The notes beneath the pieces are model-generated. The model had not been told where the DNA came from and did no database searches. It was given only the letters and a program-made list of their open reading frames with translations. The position numbers and the translations under genes were made by a program. From positions 11,269,724 to 11,333,723 of the forward strand of contig NC_084815.1 in assembly GCF_963583255.1 (NCBI RefSeq): 64,000 nucleotides of DNA, written 5' to 3'. Shown piece after piece: positions 1-11,610 of the stretch; the stretch's first letter is position 1; the number at the start of each line of letters is the position of its first letter. The stretch is from Pyrus communis (taxonomy: Eukaryota; Streptophyta; Magnoliopsida; Rosales; Rosaceae).

Positions 1-1944
1 CGTTCTGGACCGGGGATTAGGAGGGATTGTTAACCACTTGGATTTGACTCAAAAACGTAAAATAACAATATGAAACACTATACTAGACTCAAAGAATGCA
101 AAACTAAACTTTAAAACACTAAAACAAACCAAAAGACTCAAACATCACCCAAAACACTCAAAACTGCCTTAAAATCACTTTCTGGGCAGTTTTGAGCACT
201 TTGGTGAATTTGGACGAAATTGGGAAATAAAATGAATCAAAACACTTAAAAGCACAAACTAAATTGATTTCTAACTAAATTGGACATTAAAGTAAAGGGG
301 GATTTAGATTTATACGAAAATTGAAATAACAAAACAAGTTAATAAACAAAACAGATTGTAAAACGAATTTGATGGAATGAATGGATGGATGATAGAATGG
401 CTAAGGGGTTCATCTCCATACATGTTAAACTTGCATAATAAAATGATTTCCAATTGCATTTCAATAAACCATGAAACTCAACACCCCGGGTTAACCGTGA
501 TGCACTAATTAACCTTCAAATCTTCCTAACGTTATTGAATTGGATGGGTTAGCGCATACAACAATTCAAAACATTCCCCACAAGTCCTCAACATGAATAC
601 ATAGAAGAGATACAAGCAAGAATCATTACGCTCTATGAAAATTATAAGTGTTGACGAGGCATTCGTTACTATGGATTGCATGAAACTTATGCCAAGAATT
701 TGTTTAACGCGATTGTTTATAAGCAACCTCCACTACTTGTGAATATAAGTTCATAACGATTAGGTGAAACTTACTTATATTCTAGCGTCATATTCATGCA
801 TGAAAATTAAGCGCGCATTCTCAATAAACATACATAAATAAGTTATCAATCAAACGGTTAAACAAATTGAATCCACAACTTATGAAACGCAATTAGAAGT
901 ATTCAAATCAAAATGCAAGCATAAACATATATTCGAATCACCCCCTAACCAAGGGGGGTTTAGTTCCTCATGGTACAAAACAAAGAGAATCAAAGAAACA
1001 CCTAAACATTCCAACAACTCAAACTTGAATTGTATGAACGTTTAGGCCCTCTTATCTTCCATTCCTCATTCGTACAAAACAAAGAGCATTGAAATTAAAC
1101 ATTGAAATCAAAGAAACACCTAAACATTCCAACAACTCAAACTTGAATTGTATGAACGTTTAGGCACTCTTCTCTTCCTCTTCGTTGTGGCACAAGGTCT
1201 AAGGTGAGTTTGATGGTGTGAATGGTTTGGGGTGTGGTGTTTGGATTAATAGGGAAGGCACGGCACAAGGGTGGTTTGATGTCTACATTTCTGCAATGGA
1301 TGAGTTTATGGAAGAGTGTTTGGAATGGATGAATTTCTGGCACAAAGGCCTTATTTCTGTGGTGAATGAATGAGAATGAATGAGAATGAATGCTTATTTA
1401 TAGGTGAAATGGGGGGAACATGACAGCTAGGAGGGAATGTGGCTGCATGTTTGAATGATTAAAGGATGCATGTGGGTTGGATTTGCATGTGCAATGAATA
1501 TGTGGCTGCATGTGCAAGGGGACAATCTGAAAATGCATGTGAAAGCATGTGTTGGCTGCAATGATGAAATGGATGGGAGTGCATGTGGCTTAATTAATTA
1601 AAGGGAGTGCATGTGCAATGTTTTAAAGGATGGAATGCATGTGAATATGATGGAAATCTGATATGGTGATGGGAGATGCATGTGGCTGATTTATGCATGT
1701 GAATGCATGTGGCTGCAATGGATTAGGAATCCTTCAATTTCGTCCATTCCTTTTGCTCCAAACATAAGCTATCCATTCCAAGTCCAATTTTGCTCCAAAA
1801 TGCTCCAAAATGCATCTTTTTGCTTCCTTAGCCATATGAACCTAAAAACACACGAAAATGGCTTAAACGACTAAAACAACTATGAATTAACAATATAAAT
1901 GCACGAAAACAAGCTAAGTAAGTCGCCTAAATATGCTTCTATCA
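1..1944 (-). repeat. Athila-type LTR, minus strand, cut by window edge
   Basis: The stretch reads as the reverse complement of the LTRs found across the window and ends with CTCCTATCA-like sequence (here CTTCTATCA at 1936-1944). Two copies of a CCTAAAC...GTTTAGG stem-loop lie at 1001-1046 and 1119-1164. A reverse TATAAATA box lies near 1393-1402, and a TGCATG-rich U3 spans 1430-1720. About 75-80 bp of its U5 end lie outside the window. The U3 terminus (GTCGCCTAAATATGC on this strand) differs from the LTR at 4016-6287, so the two are probably not a 5'/3' pair. It may be a solo LTR or the end of another element. Confidence 0.85.
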
Positions 1945-2081
1945 GCGTCGCCTTGGCTTCTTATAGAGGTATCGATTACCGCCAACATACACACTCTGAA
2001 GAATTCCCATTCTTGAACATCGTCTCCGGCCCTTTGAAATTTTAACTCCATCCACCCCTTCTCTTTGAACACTTTTGAAAA
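1945..2081 (+). promoter_or_regulatory. Truncated promoter and 5' leader of aORF copy 1
   Basis: A TATAGAG box at 1962-1968 is followed by a CA-rich leader that matches the leaders of the other aORF copies. The upstream repeat block and G-box found in the other copies are missing because the LTR at 1-1944 joins at 1944/1945. A promoter function is inferred from conservation and the TATA position, about 115 bp before the ATG. Confidence 0.5.
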
Positions 2082-2723
2082 ATGGCAAACCCATCGAACC
2101 TTAGCTTAGAATTGAGCCTCAGCAGTGATACGGCCGCGCCGCGTCAAGGTAACGTATGGCGCCCTTCTTTCTTATCTTCTAACGGTCTTCTTACAGGTGA
2201 AGACTCCGTGATGCAGGACGCCACAACAGCTACAATAGTAGCTAGGAACCTCCTCACTCCAAAAGATAGTAGGCTGCTGTCAGGACGGTCCGATGAGTTG
2301 GCCGTTCAAGAGTCCCTCGCACTTAGTGTTCAGTGTGCGAGCTCTGTGTCCAACATGGGCCAACGCCTGCTTGCCCGCTCCCGTCAGGTGGAATCATTGA
2401 TGGCAGAGGTGGAAAGTCTTAAGCAGGAGATCAAACAGCTTAAGTACGAGAATAGAAGTTTGCATGTGCTTGCAAATAACTATTCGGCGGGCATGAAGAG
2501 GAAGCTTGATGAGCTGCAAGAATCTGAAGGTCGGATTCAAAGTGACCGTCAAAAGCTTGCTGCTTATCTCCAGAGGCACCTTTTTCCTGGGTTATCCAGC
2601 GCTTGGCCAAGTATTGAGGCCTGGAATGCTCTAGCTCCGATGCCTCCCGCTTCTATGCCTTCCGCTCCTATGCCTTCCGCTCCGACGCCTCGTAGTGGGG
2701 CTTCACGCAAACAACCTCTGTGA
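2082..2723 (+). CDS. Accessory coiled-coil protein (aORF copy 1), antisense to its retroelement
   Basis: Intact ORF of 213 codons starting at the ATG after the AAAA at 2078. The N-terminus holds LSLELSLSS, which matches the plant EAR repression pattern LxLxL. A coiled coil follows at about residues 96-165, with regularly spaced Leu/Ile and many Glu, Lys and Gln (LMAEVESLKQEIKQLKYENR). A basic KRKLDEL stretch lies at about 139-145. The tail is a short repeat of APMP/SAPMP type ending in SRKQPL. There is no gag, protease or polymerase motif. It faces the gag-like ORF tail to tail, about 90 bp away. Known: EAR motifs recruit TOPLESS-type corepressors. Inferred: a nuclear regulatory or structural role is possible but unproven. 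Confidence 0.7.
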   Translation: MANPSNLSLELSLSSDTAAPRQGNVWRPSFLSSNGLLTGEDSVMQDATTATIVARNLLTPKDSRLLSGRSDELAVQESLALSVQCASSVSNMGQRLLARSRQVESLMAEVESLKQEIKQLKYENRSLHVLANNYSAGMKRKLDELQESEGRIQSDRQKLAAYLQRHLFPGLSSAWPSIEAWNALAPMPPASMPSAPMPSAPTPRSGASRKQPL

Positions 2724-2756
2724 AGGCTCCATCTTTCTCCATGTTTAGTATCTTCT

Positions 2757-2797
2757 TTTTTATTTTATTTAATATATGATTTTTTTTTTTTTTTTTA
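2757..2797. repeat. Poly-T rich tract between aORF and gag-like ORF
   Basis: T-rich low-complexity run directly downstream of the aORF stop. In element sense it is poly-A after the gag-like ORF. Equivalent tracts occur beside the other intact aORF copies. Confidence 0.8.
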
Positions 2798-2810
2798 AAC
2801 ATAAATAAAA

Positions 2811-3899
2811 TCAAACGGCATGGAATTGGTCCTTGAATGGAAGGTGATACTTGAAGTGAACCGGCATTGGTTTGAATTCTAGTGTAGGTGCCTGATTCAT
2901 AAAAAACAGCAAGTTAGTATAAAATGTAATGGAATTTGGAAAAAATGACTTACTTGTTTTGTCTGACAAGAACTCAATGACAAACACCACTCCTTTGAAA
3001 GTTTCAGGGATATTGGACTTGGCCAGATTGCAAGTGATGGTTATGACTTGTCCAATGTCATCAAATTTAACTTCTTTGGATTTTGTGGTTTCAAGAACGT
3101 CCTCTTTGATGAATTCATGACATTCCCTACTTGTCACCTTTGGAAGGGCTTCCAAGATGTCTTTTTCACCTTCTTCTTCCTTGGAAGTCATGAATCTGCA
3201 AGGAATAGGGATATTTGTTGGAACGGGGTTAAAAATAATGAAATTTGGAACAACCATACCTGTATTAGATGGCATAGGAGCAATAGGTGCCTCCGGTAAA
3301 GGTGTTTCCACCCTTTCCGTGGGTTGGGTGTATTCCTCTTCCTTGTGATTTGATTTTGATGGTTGAGGGTCCGTTCCAACCTCCTTGTCACTTCTCAACA
3401 TGATTTCCTTGGCAGTTTCAAATTCTCCCTTCGGATTTGCAATGGTTGAACTAGGGAGTTCGCCTTGGTCTCGAAACTGTCCTACGAACTCCGCGATCTG
3501 CCCAATTTGCTTTTCCAAATGGTCCAACCCTTGTGGTGGCTGCATAGGCGTTGAATAGAACTCCTCATATGGCTGCCAATATCCTTCTTGTTGAGCCTCA
3601 TTGTCTTGATTTTGTGAGCCCTGCACCAAACAAATTAATTCATTAAGCTTTTGATTATAATTTATTGACGAACTTGAGTTTGGTTGGGCATATTGAATAT
3701 GAGGTTGTGGTGGCTGCCAATATCCTCTTTGTTGAGCATTTTGAAGTTCCCACCACATAGAGTTTGAATGATCACTCCAATCTGAATTGTAAGTATTGGA
3801 AAACACGTTATTCCTTGATTGAAGATTAAATATATCAACTCTTTGCATTTGGGACCTTTCCATGAGCTGTGACAAAAGAGAGCCGTTATCAAGTGCCAT
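2811..3899 (-). CDS. Gag-derived protein of non-autonomous element (copy 1)
   Basis: Intact ORF of about 362 codons. I chose the ATG at 3899 (MALDNGSLL) because the copies at 32142 and 40577 start there; an in-frame ATG six codons upstream exists. The protein matches only the part of gag downstream of the zinc finger: the NTYN..W..H region, the DQLEKQIGQIAEFVGQFRDQ-like segment, NPKG.FE, and RFM.SKEEE.EKDILE. It ends with a piece matching the PR-RT linker (LEFKPMPVHFKY). The retrotransposon gag fold, CCHC knuckle, protease and RT are absent. About 60 residues around ECHEFIKED...IPETFKGVVF have no counterpart in the autonomous protein. Conservation between copies hints at retained function, perhaps RNA or particle interaction. 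Confidence 0.6.
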   Translation of the reverse strand: MALDNGSLLSQLMERSQMQRVDIFNLQSRNNVFSNTYNSDWSDHSNSMWWELQNAQQRGYWQPPQPHIQYAQPNSSSSINYNQKLNELICLVQGSQNQDNEAQQEGYWQPYEEFYSTPMQPPQGLDHLEKQIGQIAEFVGQFRDQGELPSSTIANPKGEFETAKEIMLRSDKEVGTDPQPSKSNHKEEEYTQPTERVETPLPEAPIAPMPSNTGMVVPNFIIFNPVPTNIPIPCRFMTSKEEEGEKDILEALPKVTSRECHEFIKEDVLETTKSKEVKFDDIGQVITITCNLAKSNIPETFKGVVFVIEFLSDKTSKSFFPNSITFYTNLLFFMNQAPTLEFKPMPVHFKYHLPFKDQFHAV

Positions 3900-3992
3900 G
3901 TTGTTCTTAACAAACAAAACACAAATAAAAAAAAACTAAATCTAAAAGACAATACAGAAACAAACAATCCAAGGGATTAGCAAATTTTCTAA

Positions 3993-4010
3993 TCCCCGGC
4001 AACGGCGCGA
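3993..4010 (-). other. tRNA-Asp primer-binding site (one mismatch)
   Basis: Reverse complement of the PBS TGGCGCCGTTGCCGGGGA, which pairs with the 3' end of plant tRNA-Asp. The base at 4009 differs from the other copies (ggcgcg instead of ggcgcc). It lies 5 bp inside the 5' LTR. Confidence 0.85.
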
Positions 4011-4015
4011 AAATT

Positions 4016-6287
4016 TGATGCGAGATTTATACGCACACAAATTAAACCCTCTTTTTATCAATTGTAGTAAGTATGTAAGTAGGGATCGTTCTGGACCGGG
4101 GATTAGGAGGGATTGTTAATCACTTGGATTTGACTAAAAAAAACGTAGAAACACAATATAAAACACTATACTAGACTCAAAGAATGCAAAACTAAACGTT
4201 AAAACACTAAGACAAACCAAAGGACTCAAAATGCTTTAAAAACACAAACTAAATTGATTTCTAACTAAATTGAACATTGAAGCAAAAGGGGGATTGAGGT
4301 TTGACGAAAATTGAAATAACGAAACAAGTTAATAAACTAGACAGAATGTAAATATGAAATTGATGAAATTATGGTTGAATGCTAGCTAAGGGGTTCATCT
4401 CCATACATTTTACACTTGCATACAAGATTGATTCTCAGTTGGTCTTTCGATAAATTATGAAACTCAACGCCCCGGGTTAATTAGGTCCGCTTAAATTAAC
4501 CGTCAAGTTTTCCTTAAGTTAATGAATTGGATGGGTTTGCGCAACGCAATTCACAACATTCTCCAAAAGTCCTTTACGTGAACAGCACAATAAAGATACA
4601 ATCAAAGATCATTAAGCAACATGAAAACTATAAGTGTTGACGAGGCATTCGTTACTATGATGAGCATGAAACTCGTGCCAAGAATTCATTTAACGCGATT
4701 GTTTATAAGCAACCTCCACTACTTGTGAATATAAGTTCATAACGATTAGGTGAAACTTACTTATATTCTAGCGTCATATTCATGCATGAAAATTAAGCGC
4801 GCATTCTCAATAAACATACATAAATAAGTTATCAATCAAACGGTTAAACAAATTGAATCCACAACTTATGAAACGCAATTAGAAGTATTCAAATCAAAAT
4901 GCAAGCATAAACATATATTCGAATCACCCCCTAACCAAGGGGGGTTTAGTTCCTCATGGTACAAAACAAAGAGAATCAAAGAAACACCTAAACATTCCAA
5001 CAACTCAAACTTGAATTGTATGAACGTTTAGGCACTCTTCTCTTCCATTCCTCATACATACAAAACAAAGAGAATTGAATTTAAACTTTGAAATCAAAGA
5101 AACACCTAAACATTCCAACAACTCAAACTTGAATTGTATGAACGTTTAGGCCCTCTTATCTTCCTCGTTGTTGTAGCACAAGGTCTAAGGTGAGGTTTGG
5201 GGGATTATGGAAATGGATGAGGAGTGGTGGAAAGGGGACTCACGGTTTTGGATTCTAAGGGGAAGTGTTTGTGTTAGTTGTGGTGTGAGAAATGGAGAGA
5301 TGGAATGGGGAGTGAATGAATGACAAATGAATGAGAATGCAAGGGTTTTTATAGGAGGAATGGAGATGTATATGGCTGTTTGTTTAGGATGCAAGTGGCT
5401 AATTAATGATGGAAAACAGTTAGGAAAGCATGTGAAAGCTGGAAATGCATAAGGGGTACACGGCAATGATGCTTGTTGGTGCTGAAATTGCATGTGTGTG
5501 AGGTGTGTAGGTGCTGAAAATGCATGTGAATGCATGGCATTTGAAGTGATTGTTGTTTGGAAATGAATGTGAAGACATGTGAAAGCTGGAAATGCATGTG
5601 AAGATGTTGGAAATGGGAATGAAGGCCACGGCAAAGGGGAAGTTTTTTGATTAATTAAAATGTGGATGCATGATGAAGAGTTAATAAATAATGCATGTAG
5701 GGTTAGGAAATAAAATCATAACTTAAAGGGGGATGATTAAAGGGTGCATGAGTGAATGATTGAATGTGCATGTGGGTGAATGTGAAGGGAATGCATGTGT
5801 TGATGAATGGGTTATGGATTTACATGGCTAAGAATGGCTGTTTTGATTGTGATGATGAATGCATGTTGAATTGGTGATGAATGTGCATGGCAAAGAATGG
5901 ATTTGGCTGCAATGGTGTGTAATTGGGCTAGGTTTTAAGTGCATGAAATGGACCCAAATTGCTCCCCCTTGCATGGCAAGGAATGGTGTTTGTGTTAAGC
6001 CCATGGCAAGGTGAATGTAATTGGGTTAGGGCCATTGTTTTGTGTCCTCAAGTGCATACAAGGCCTTCAATTTCATCCAACACTTGGGCTCCAAGCATAA
6101 GCTATCCATCCTTAGCCCAATAGTGCTCCAAAAAGCCCCAAAACGCTCCACAATGCATCCTTTCGTCAAACACGTCCTATTATCCTGAAAACACACAAAA
6201 GAAGCATAAAGGACTAAAATAACTAAAGAAACATAACGTAAATGTACGAGAACTAGCCATTTAAGTAGCATGAATATGCTCCTATCA
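4016..6287 (-). repeat. 5' LTR of the minus-strand element (2272 bp)
   Basis: Begins TGATGCGAGATTTATACGC and ends GCTCCTATCA, the reverse complement of the family LTR ends. It contains the CCTAAAC stem-loop repeats near 4988-5160 and a U3 rich in TGCATG. Together with the PBS at 3993-4010 this fixes its role as 5' LTR. Confidence 0.9.
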
Positions 6288-6827
6288 GGATGGGAGAGTG
6301 CAAATGCCATTGGATTTCCAAGCCACAATCAACCAAGGAATGATCCATAGTCCAACACATACAATCTGGGTTGGAGAGACCATCCAAACTTCAAGTGGAG
6401 GGAGCCTCAACAACCTCAACAACAAGGAGGCTTTAGACAACAACCCCCGGGGTTCTACACTAAGCCATTCTGCCCCAATCCAAACCAAGCACAACCTGCC
6501 CAAAACAATCAAGGTACGTCGTTGGACAATGAAACGCTTCTTAAGTTACTTACCAATTTGTCTCAGGGGCAAGAGAATCAAACCAAAGCCATGCAAAACC
6601 AAGACAAAAGGGTGGATCACTTGGAGAAACAAATTGGGCAGATTGCGGAGTTTGTAGGACAATTCCGAGACCAAGGCAAGCTCCCTAGCTCAACCATTGT
6701 CAATCCAAAGGGAGGGTTCGAATCTGCCAAGGCAATCATCTTGAGAAGTGGTAAGGAGGTCGGAACCACCCCAAGACCGTCCAAAACAAGTCAAGAAGAG
6801 GACGTGTTGCTGCAAGAAGAGGAGGAA
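6288..6827 (+). pseudogene. Relic Athila gag, segment 1
   Basis: 180 codons in one frame match the autonomous Gag from just after its zinc finger ([10 protein letters not shown]) through [30 protein letters not shown], and the HLEKQIGQIAEFVGQFRDQ-like segment to ILRSGKE. A premature TAG stands at 6348-6350 where the intact gene has TAT (Tyr). The left end is cut by the minus-strand LTR ending at 6287 and the right end by an insertion at 6828. Joining 6827 to 14550 keeps the frame, which shows one gene split by that insertion. It is a dead copy. Confidence 0.85.
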
Positions 6828-7751
6828 TGATAGGAGCATATTCATGCGACTTAAATGGCTTGTTCTCGTGCATTTACGTTATGTTTCTTTAGTTATTTTA
6901 GTACTTTAAGCTATTTTCGTGTGTTTGTAGGTCCAAAGGGCTAAAGGAGCAAAAACATGCATTTTGGAGACTTTTGGAGCACTTTTGGGCTAAGGATAGA
7001 TAGCTTATGCTTGGAGCCAAAGTGTTAGACGAAATTGAAGACCTAATTGAAGACCAAAGTGTTGGAACCTTGTTCCCTTTAGTTTTAGGACATTTAAACC
7101 TTTCCTTTATCCTTAGCCGTGCATAACATTCCAACATTTCAATCACTTATCACACACCACATATCACTTATCACATATCATTCACTACTTATCATTCACC
7201 ACTTATCACTAAACCAACTTTGCACATACATTCATCATAACCATGTCGTGCATCCCCTTTACATTTCAGCATATTCACATGCATTCCATCCTTTAAAACA
7301 ACCCACATGCACTTTAATCATTCAATCACACATCACCCATTCCCCTTTGCCGTGCAAAACATGCACATCCAACACACCATTCACCCTAGTTCTAATCAGC
7401 CAACACATGCATTTACTCATTCAATCAAGAACTCCACATGCACAAACCTCTCATTGCCGTGGCTACCCATCCCAATTCCCCTTCTTTCCAACATAATTCA
7501 CATGCATTTCAGATTGCATTCCCATTCTTTAATTCAACACAACCATGCACTCCACATGCATTTCCAACCTAATCACTCACCCACACAATCTGCCATCACT
7601 CACCACAAACAAGTCACATGCATTCATCAACATATCCTAGCTGTCAAAGCACATGCACACTCAACCTAATCATTCACATAGCTTTAATTCACATGCAAAC
7701 ACATTGCATTACCATTCACCACAGAAAAACACCATCATTGCCGAGCCTAAT

Positions 7752-10555
7752 TGATGCGAGAATTTTACGCACACAAATTAAACCCTCTTTTCGTCAAATT
7801 GTAGTATATGTATAAGTAGGGATCGTTCTGGACCGGGGATTAGGAGGGATTGTTAACCACTTGGATTTGACTCAAAAACGTAAAATAACAATATGAAACA
7901 CTATACTAGACTCAAAGAATGCAAAGCTAAACTTTAAAACACTAAGACAAACCAAAAGACTCAAAACAACACAAACACACTCAAATCTGCCTAAAAACCA
8001 CTTTCTGGGCAGATTTGAGCACAAACACAAATTTGGACGAAATTAAGTAATAACTTGACTCAAGAACGTAAAAACACAATATAAAACAATAAACTAACTC
8101 AAAGAATGTAAAACTAAACACTTAAAACATTAAAACAAACCAAAAGACTCAAACATCACCCAAAACACTCAAAACTGCCTTAAAATCACTTTCTGGGCAG
8201 TTTTGAGCACTTTGGTGAATCTGGACGAAATTGGGAAATAAAATTAATCAAAACACTTCAAAGCACAAACTAAATTGATTTCTATAAATTGATTTCTAAC
8301 TAAATTGGACATTAAAGTAAAGGGGGATTTAGATTTATACGAAAATTGAAATAACAAAACAAGTTAATAAACTAAACAGATTGTAAAACGAATTTGATTG
8401 AATGGAATGAATGGATGATAGAATGGCTAAGGGGTTCATCTCCATACATGTTATACTTGCATAATAAAATGATTTCCAATTGCATTTCAATAAACCATGA
8501 AACTCAACACCCCGGGTTAACCGTGATGCACTAATTAACCTTCAAATCTTCCTAACGTTATTGAATTGGATGGGTTAGCGCATACAACAATTCAAAACAT
8601 TCCCCACAAGTCCTCAACATGAATGCATAGAAGAGATACAAGCAAGAATCATTACGCTCTATGAAAATTATAAGTGTTGACGAGGCATTCGTTACTATGG
8701 ATTGCATGAAACTTATGCCAAGAATTCATTTAACGCGATTGTTTATAAGCAACCTCCACTACTTGTGAATATAAGTTCATAACGATTAGGTGAAACTCAC
8801 TTATATTCTAGCGTCATATTCATGCATGAAAATTAAGTGTGCACTCTCAATGAACATACATAAATAAGTTATCAATCAAACAGTTAAACGAATTGAATCC
8901 ACAACTTATGAAACGCAATTAGAAGTATTCAAATCAAAATGCAAGCATAAACATATATTTGAATCACCCCCTAACCAAGGGGGGTTTAGTTCCTCATGGT
9001 ACAAAACAAAGAGAATCAAAGAAACACCTAAACATTCCAACAACTCAAACTTGAATTGTATGAACGTTTAGGCCCTCTTATCATCCATTCCTCATTCGTA
9101 CAGAACAAAGAGCATTGAAATTAAACATTGAAATCAAAGAAACACCTAAACATTCCAACAACTCAAACTTGAATTGTATGAACGTTTAGGCACTCTTCTC
9201 TTCCTCTTCGTTGTGGCACAAGGTCTAAGGTGAGTTTGATGGTGTGAATGGTTTGGGGAGTGGTGTTTGGATTAATAGGGAAGGCACGGCTCAAGGGTGG
9301 TTTGATGTCTACATTTCTGCAATGGATGAGTTTATGGAAGAGTGTTTGGAATGGATGAATTTCTGGCACAAAGGCCTTATTTCTGTGGTGAATGGATGTG
9401 TATGAGAATGAATGCAATGGATGCTTATTTATAGGTGAAATGGGGGGAACATGACAGCTAGGTTATGATGATGAATGCATGTGCAAAGTTGGTTGAATGA
9501 TTATGAGTGCATGTGGCTGAAATAGCATGTGGAATGGCTGGAAATGCAAGGAGAATGCATGTGCACGGTTTTGGGAGAGAATGGGAGTGCAAGTGGCTGA
9601 AATGTTAGAGGAACAAGTGCATGTGGCTGCATTGTGGTGCAATGATGGAGGAACAATCTGAAAATGCAAGGTATGGCTGGAATGATTGTGTTTGTTTGAA
9701 TGTGCATGTGATTAAATTAAAGGATGCAAAGTAAATAAATAATGAATGCATGTGTTGAATTATGAAGATGCATGTGCAATGAAGTGGAATGACAATCTGA
9801 AATGGGATAGGTACCCACGGCAATGATGATTTCTGGTGGTGTTTGGGTGTATGTTTGAATGGTGCATGTGGGTGAAGGTGTGGCTGCATGGTTTAATTAA
9901 TGGGAGTGCATGTTTGAATGATTAAAAGGACATGTGGGGTGGCTTGTGCAGCTAGGTTATGATGAGTGGGAAGTGCATGTGGCTGATTTAATGGAGGAAC
10001 AAGTGCATGTGAAATGTTTGTGGTGAGTGAATGTGCATGTGAATTAAAGCTAGAGTGATGATGATAAGTGATAAGTGATTGAGTGTATGATATGATAAGT
10101 GGTGAATGATATGTGATAAGTGATTGAGTGTATGATATGATAAGTGGTGAATGATAAGATAAGTGATGAGTGATAAGTGATAAGTGATATGATATGTGAT
10201 GATAAGTAATGATATGTGGGAGTGTGGCTGAAATGAAGGAGTGGAATGTTGGAATGTTATGCACGGCTAAGGAAATTGGAAAGGTTTAAATGTCCTAAAA
10301 CTAAAGGAAACAAGGTTCCAACACTTTGGTCTTCAATTAGGTCTTCAATTTCGTCCAACACTTTGGCTCCAAGCATAAGCTATCCATCCTTAGCCCAAAA
10401 GTGCTCCAAAAGTCTCCAAAATGCATCTTTTTGCTCCTTTAGCCCTTTGGACCTACAAACACACGAAAATAGCTTAAAGTACTAAAATAACTAAAGAAAC
10501 ATAACGTAAATGCACGAGAACAAGCCATTTAAGTCGCATGAATATGCTCCTATCA
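7752..10555 (-). repeat. Solo LTR, minus strand, TSD CTAAT
   Basis: Complete LTR (2804 bp) from TGATGCGAGA to GCTCCTATCA with CTAAT on both sides (7747-7751 and 10556-10560). There is no PBS or polypurine tract beside it, as expected for a solo LTR left by LTR-LTR recombination. It is longer than the others because it has both stem-loop units (CTCAAATCTGCC and CTCAAAACTGCC types) and a long TGCATG-rich U3. CCCCTAACCAAGGGG lies near 8966. Confidence 0.9.
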
Positions 10556-11263
10556 CTAATTCCCTTTGCATCCATTCCACATGCATTCACTTCATCATTG
10601 CAGCCACATTTCCACCCACATCCATTTAATTCACATGCTTTCACATGCATTTTCAGCCATGCACATTCACCTTGCATTTTCAGAAAATCCACTTCCTTTG
10701 CACATGCATTCATCATCATCACTCTAGTTTTAATTCACATGCATTTCAGATTTGCATTCCATTCATTCCACCCTTTAATCACATGCATTCCATCTTTGTT
10801 CCAGCAACCCACATGCACAATCCACTCCACAAACATCCCATGCCGTGCACATTCATTTTCACATGCATCTTGGCAGATTTCACATGCACACACATGCATT
10901 TTCAGCACCAACAACACTCATTGGCATGCACATTCACTCACCATACCATTCCAGCATTAGCACATGCAACCTAGCTGTCAAGTTCCCCCCATTTCACCTA
11001 TAAATACTCATTCATTCACACTCATTCATACACATTCATTTCACAACAGAAATTGGTCCCTTGGGGCCGTGCCCTTCACAAAGTCCATCCATTCCATTCA
11101 TAAACACTCATCCATTGCAGAAATGTAGACCATCAAACTCCCTTGTGCCGTGCTCTCCCTTACAATCCAAACACCATCCTTCCATTTTCACCACTACCCA
11201 AACCATTCACACCATCAAACTATCCTTAGACCTTGTGCTACAACGAAGAGGAAGAGAAGAGTG

Positions 11264-11545
11264 CCTAAACGTTCATACAATTCAAGTTTGAGTTGTTGGA
11301 ATGTTTAGGTGTTTCTTTGATTTCAACGTTTAATTTCAATACTCTTTGTTTTGTACGAATGAGGAATGGAAGATAAGAGGGCCTAAACGTTCATACAATT
11401 CAAGTTTGAGTTGTTGGAATGTTTAGGTGTTTCTTTGATTTCAACGTTTAATTTCAATACTCTTTGTTTTGTACGAATGAGGAATGGAAGATAAGAGGGC
11501 CTAAACGTTCATACAATTCAAGTTTGAGTTGTTGGAATGTTTAGG
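11264..11545 (+). repeat. 118-bp tandem repeat with stem-loop, three copies
   Basis: Three units with 118-bp period, each opening with a 46-nt imperfect hairpin (11264-11309, 11382-11427, 11500-11545). The arms CCTAAAC...AATTCAA and TTGAGTT...GTTTAGG pair at 18 of 22 positions around a 2-nt loop. Other LTRs here have two copies. The unit lies downstream of the LTR TATA box, so it should be in the transcript. Confidence 0.8.
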
Positions 11546-11610
11546 TGTTTCTTTGATTCTCTTTGTTTTGTACCATGAGGAACTAAACCCCCCTTGGTTA
11601 GGAACTAAGC

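Larger units (their letters stand above)
1945..6287 (-). mobile_element. Non-autonomous Athila-derived element (gag-like ORF plus aORF), 3' part missing
   Basis: In element sense (right to left) the order is 5' LTR (6287-4016), tRNA-Asp PBS, gag-like ORF, poly-A tract, and the oppositely oriented accessory ORF with part of its promoter. The promoter breaks off at 1945 where another LTR abuts. The polypurine tract, 3' UTR and 3' LTR are not seen and would lie left of the window if the LTR at 1-1944 is a nested insertion. The right edge is inserted into a gag coding region. The flank GGATG (6288-6292) predicts the same 5 bases at the unseen left end. Confidence 0.75.
6828..11602 (+). repeat. 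5' LTR of 6828-14544, split by a solo LTR and truncated
   Basis: LTR sequence runs 6828-7751 and resumes at 10561 (10556-10560 is the TSD copy). It stops within TTGGTTAGG at 11602. About 8 bp of filler (11603-11610, resembling nearby AGGAACTAA) precede 3'-UTR sequence. The U3 carries many CATGCA motifs (7260-7640 and 10560-10975), and CTATAAATACTC lies near 10998. Confidence 0.85.
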
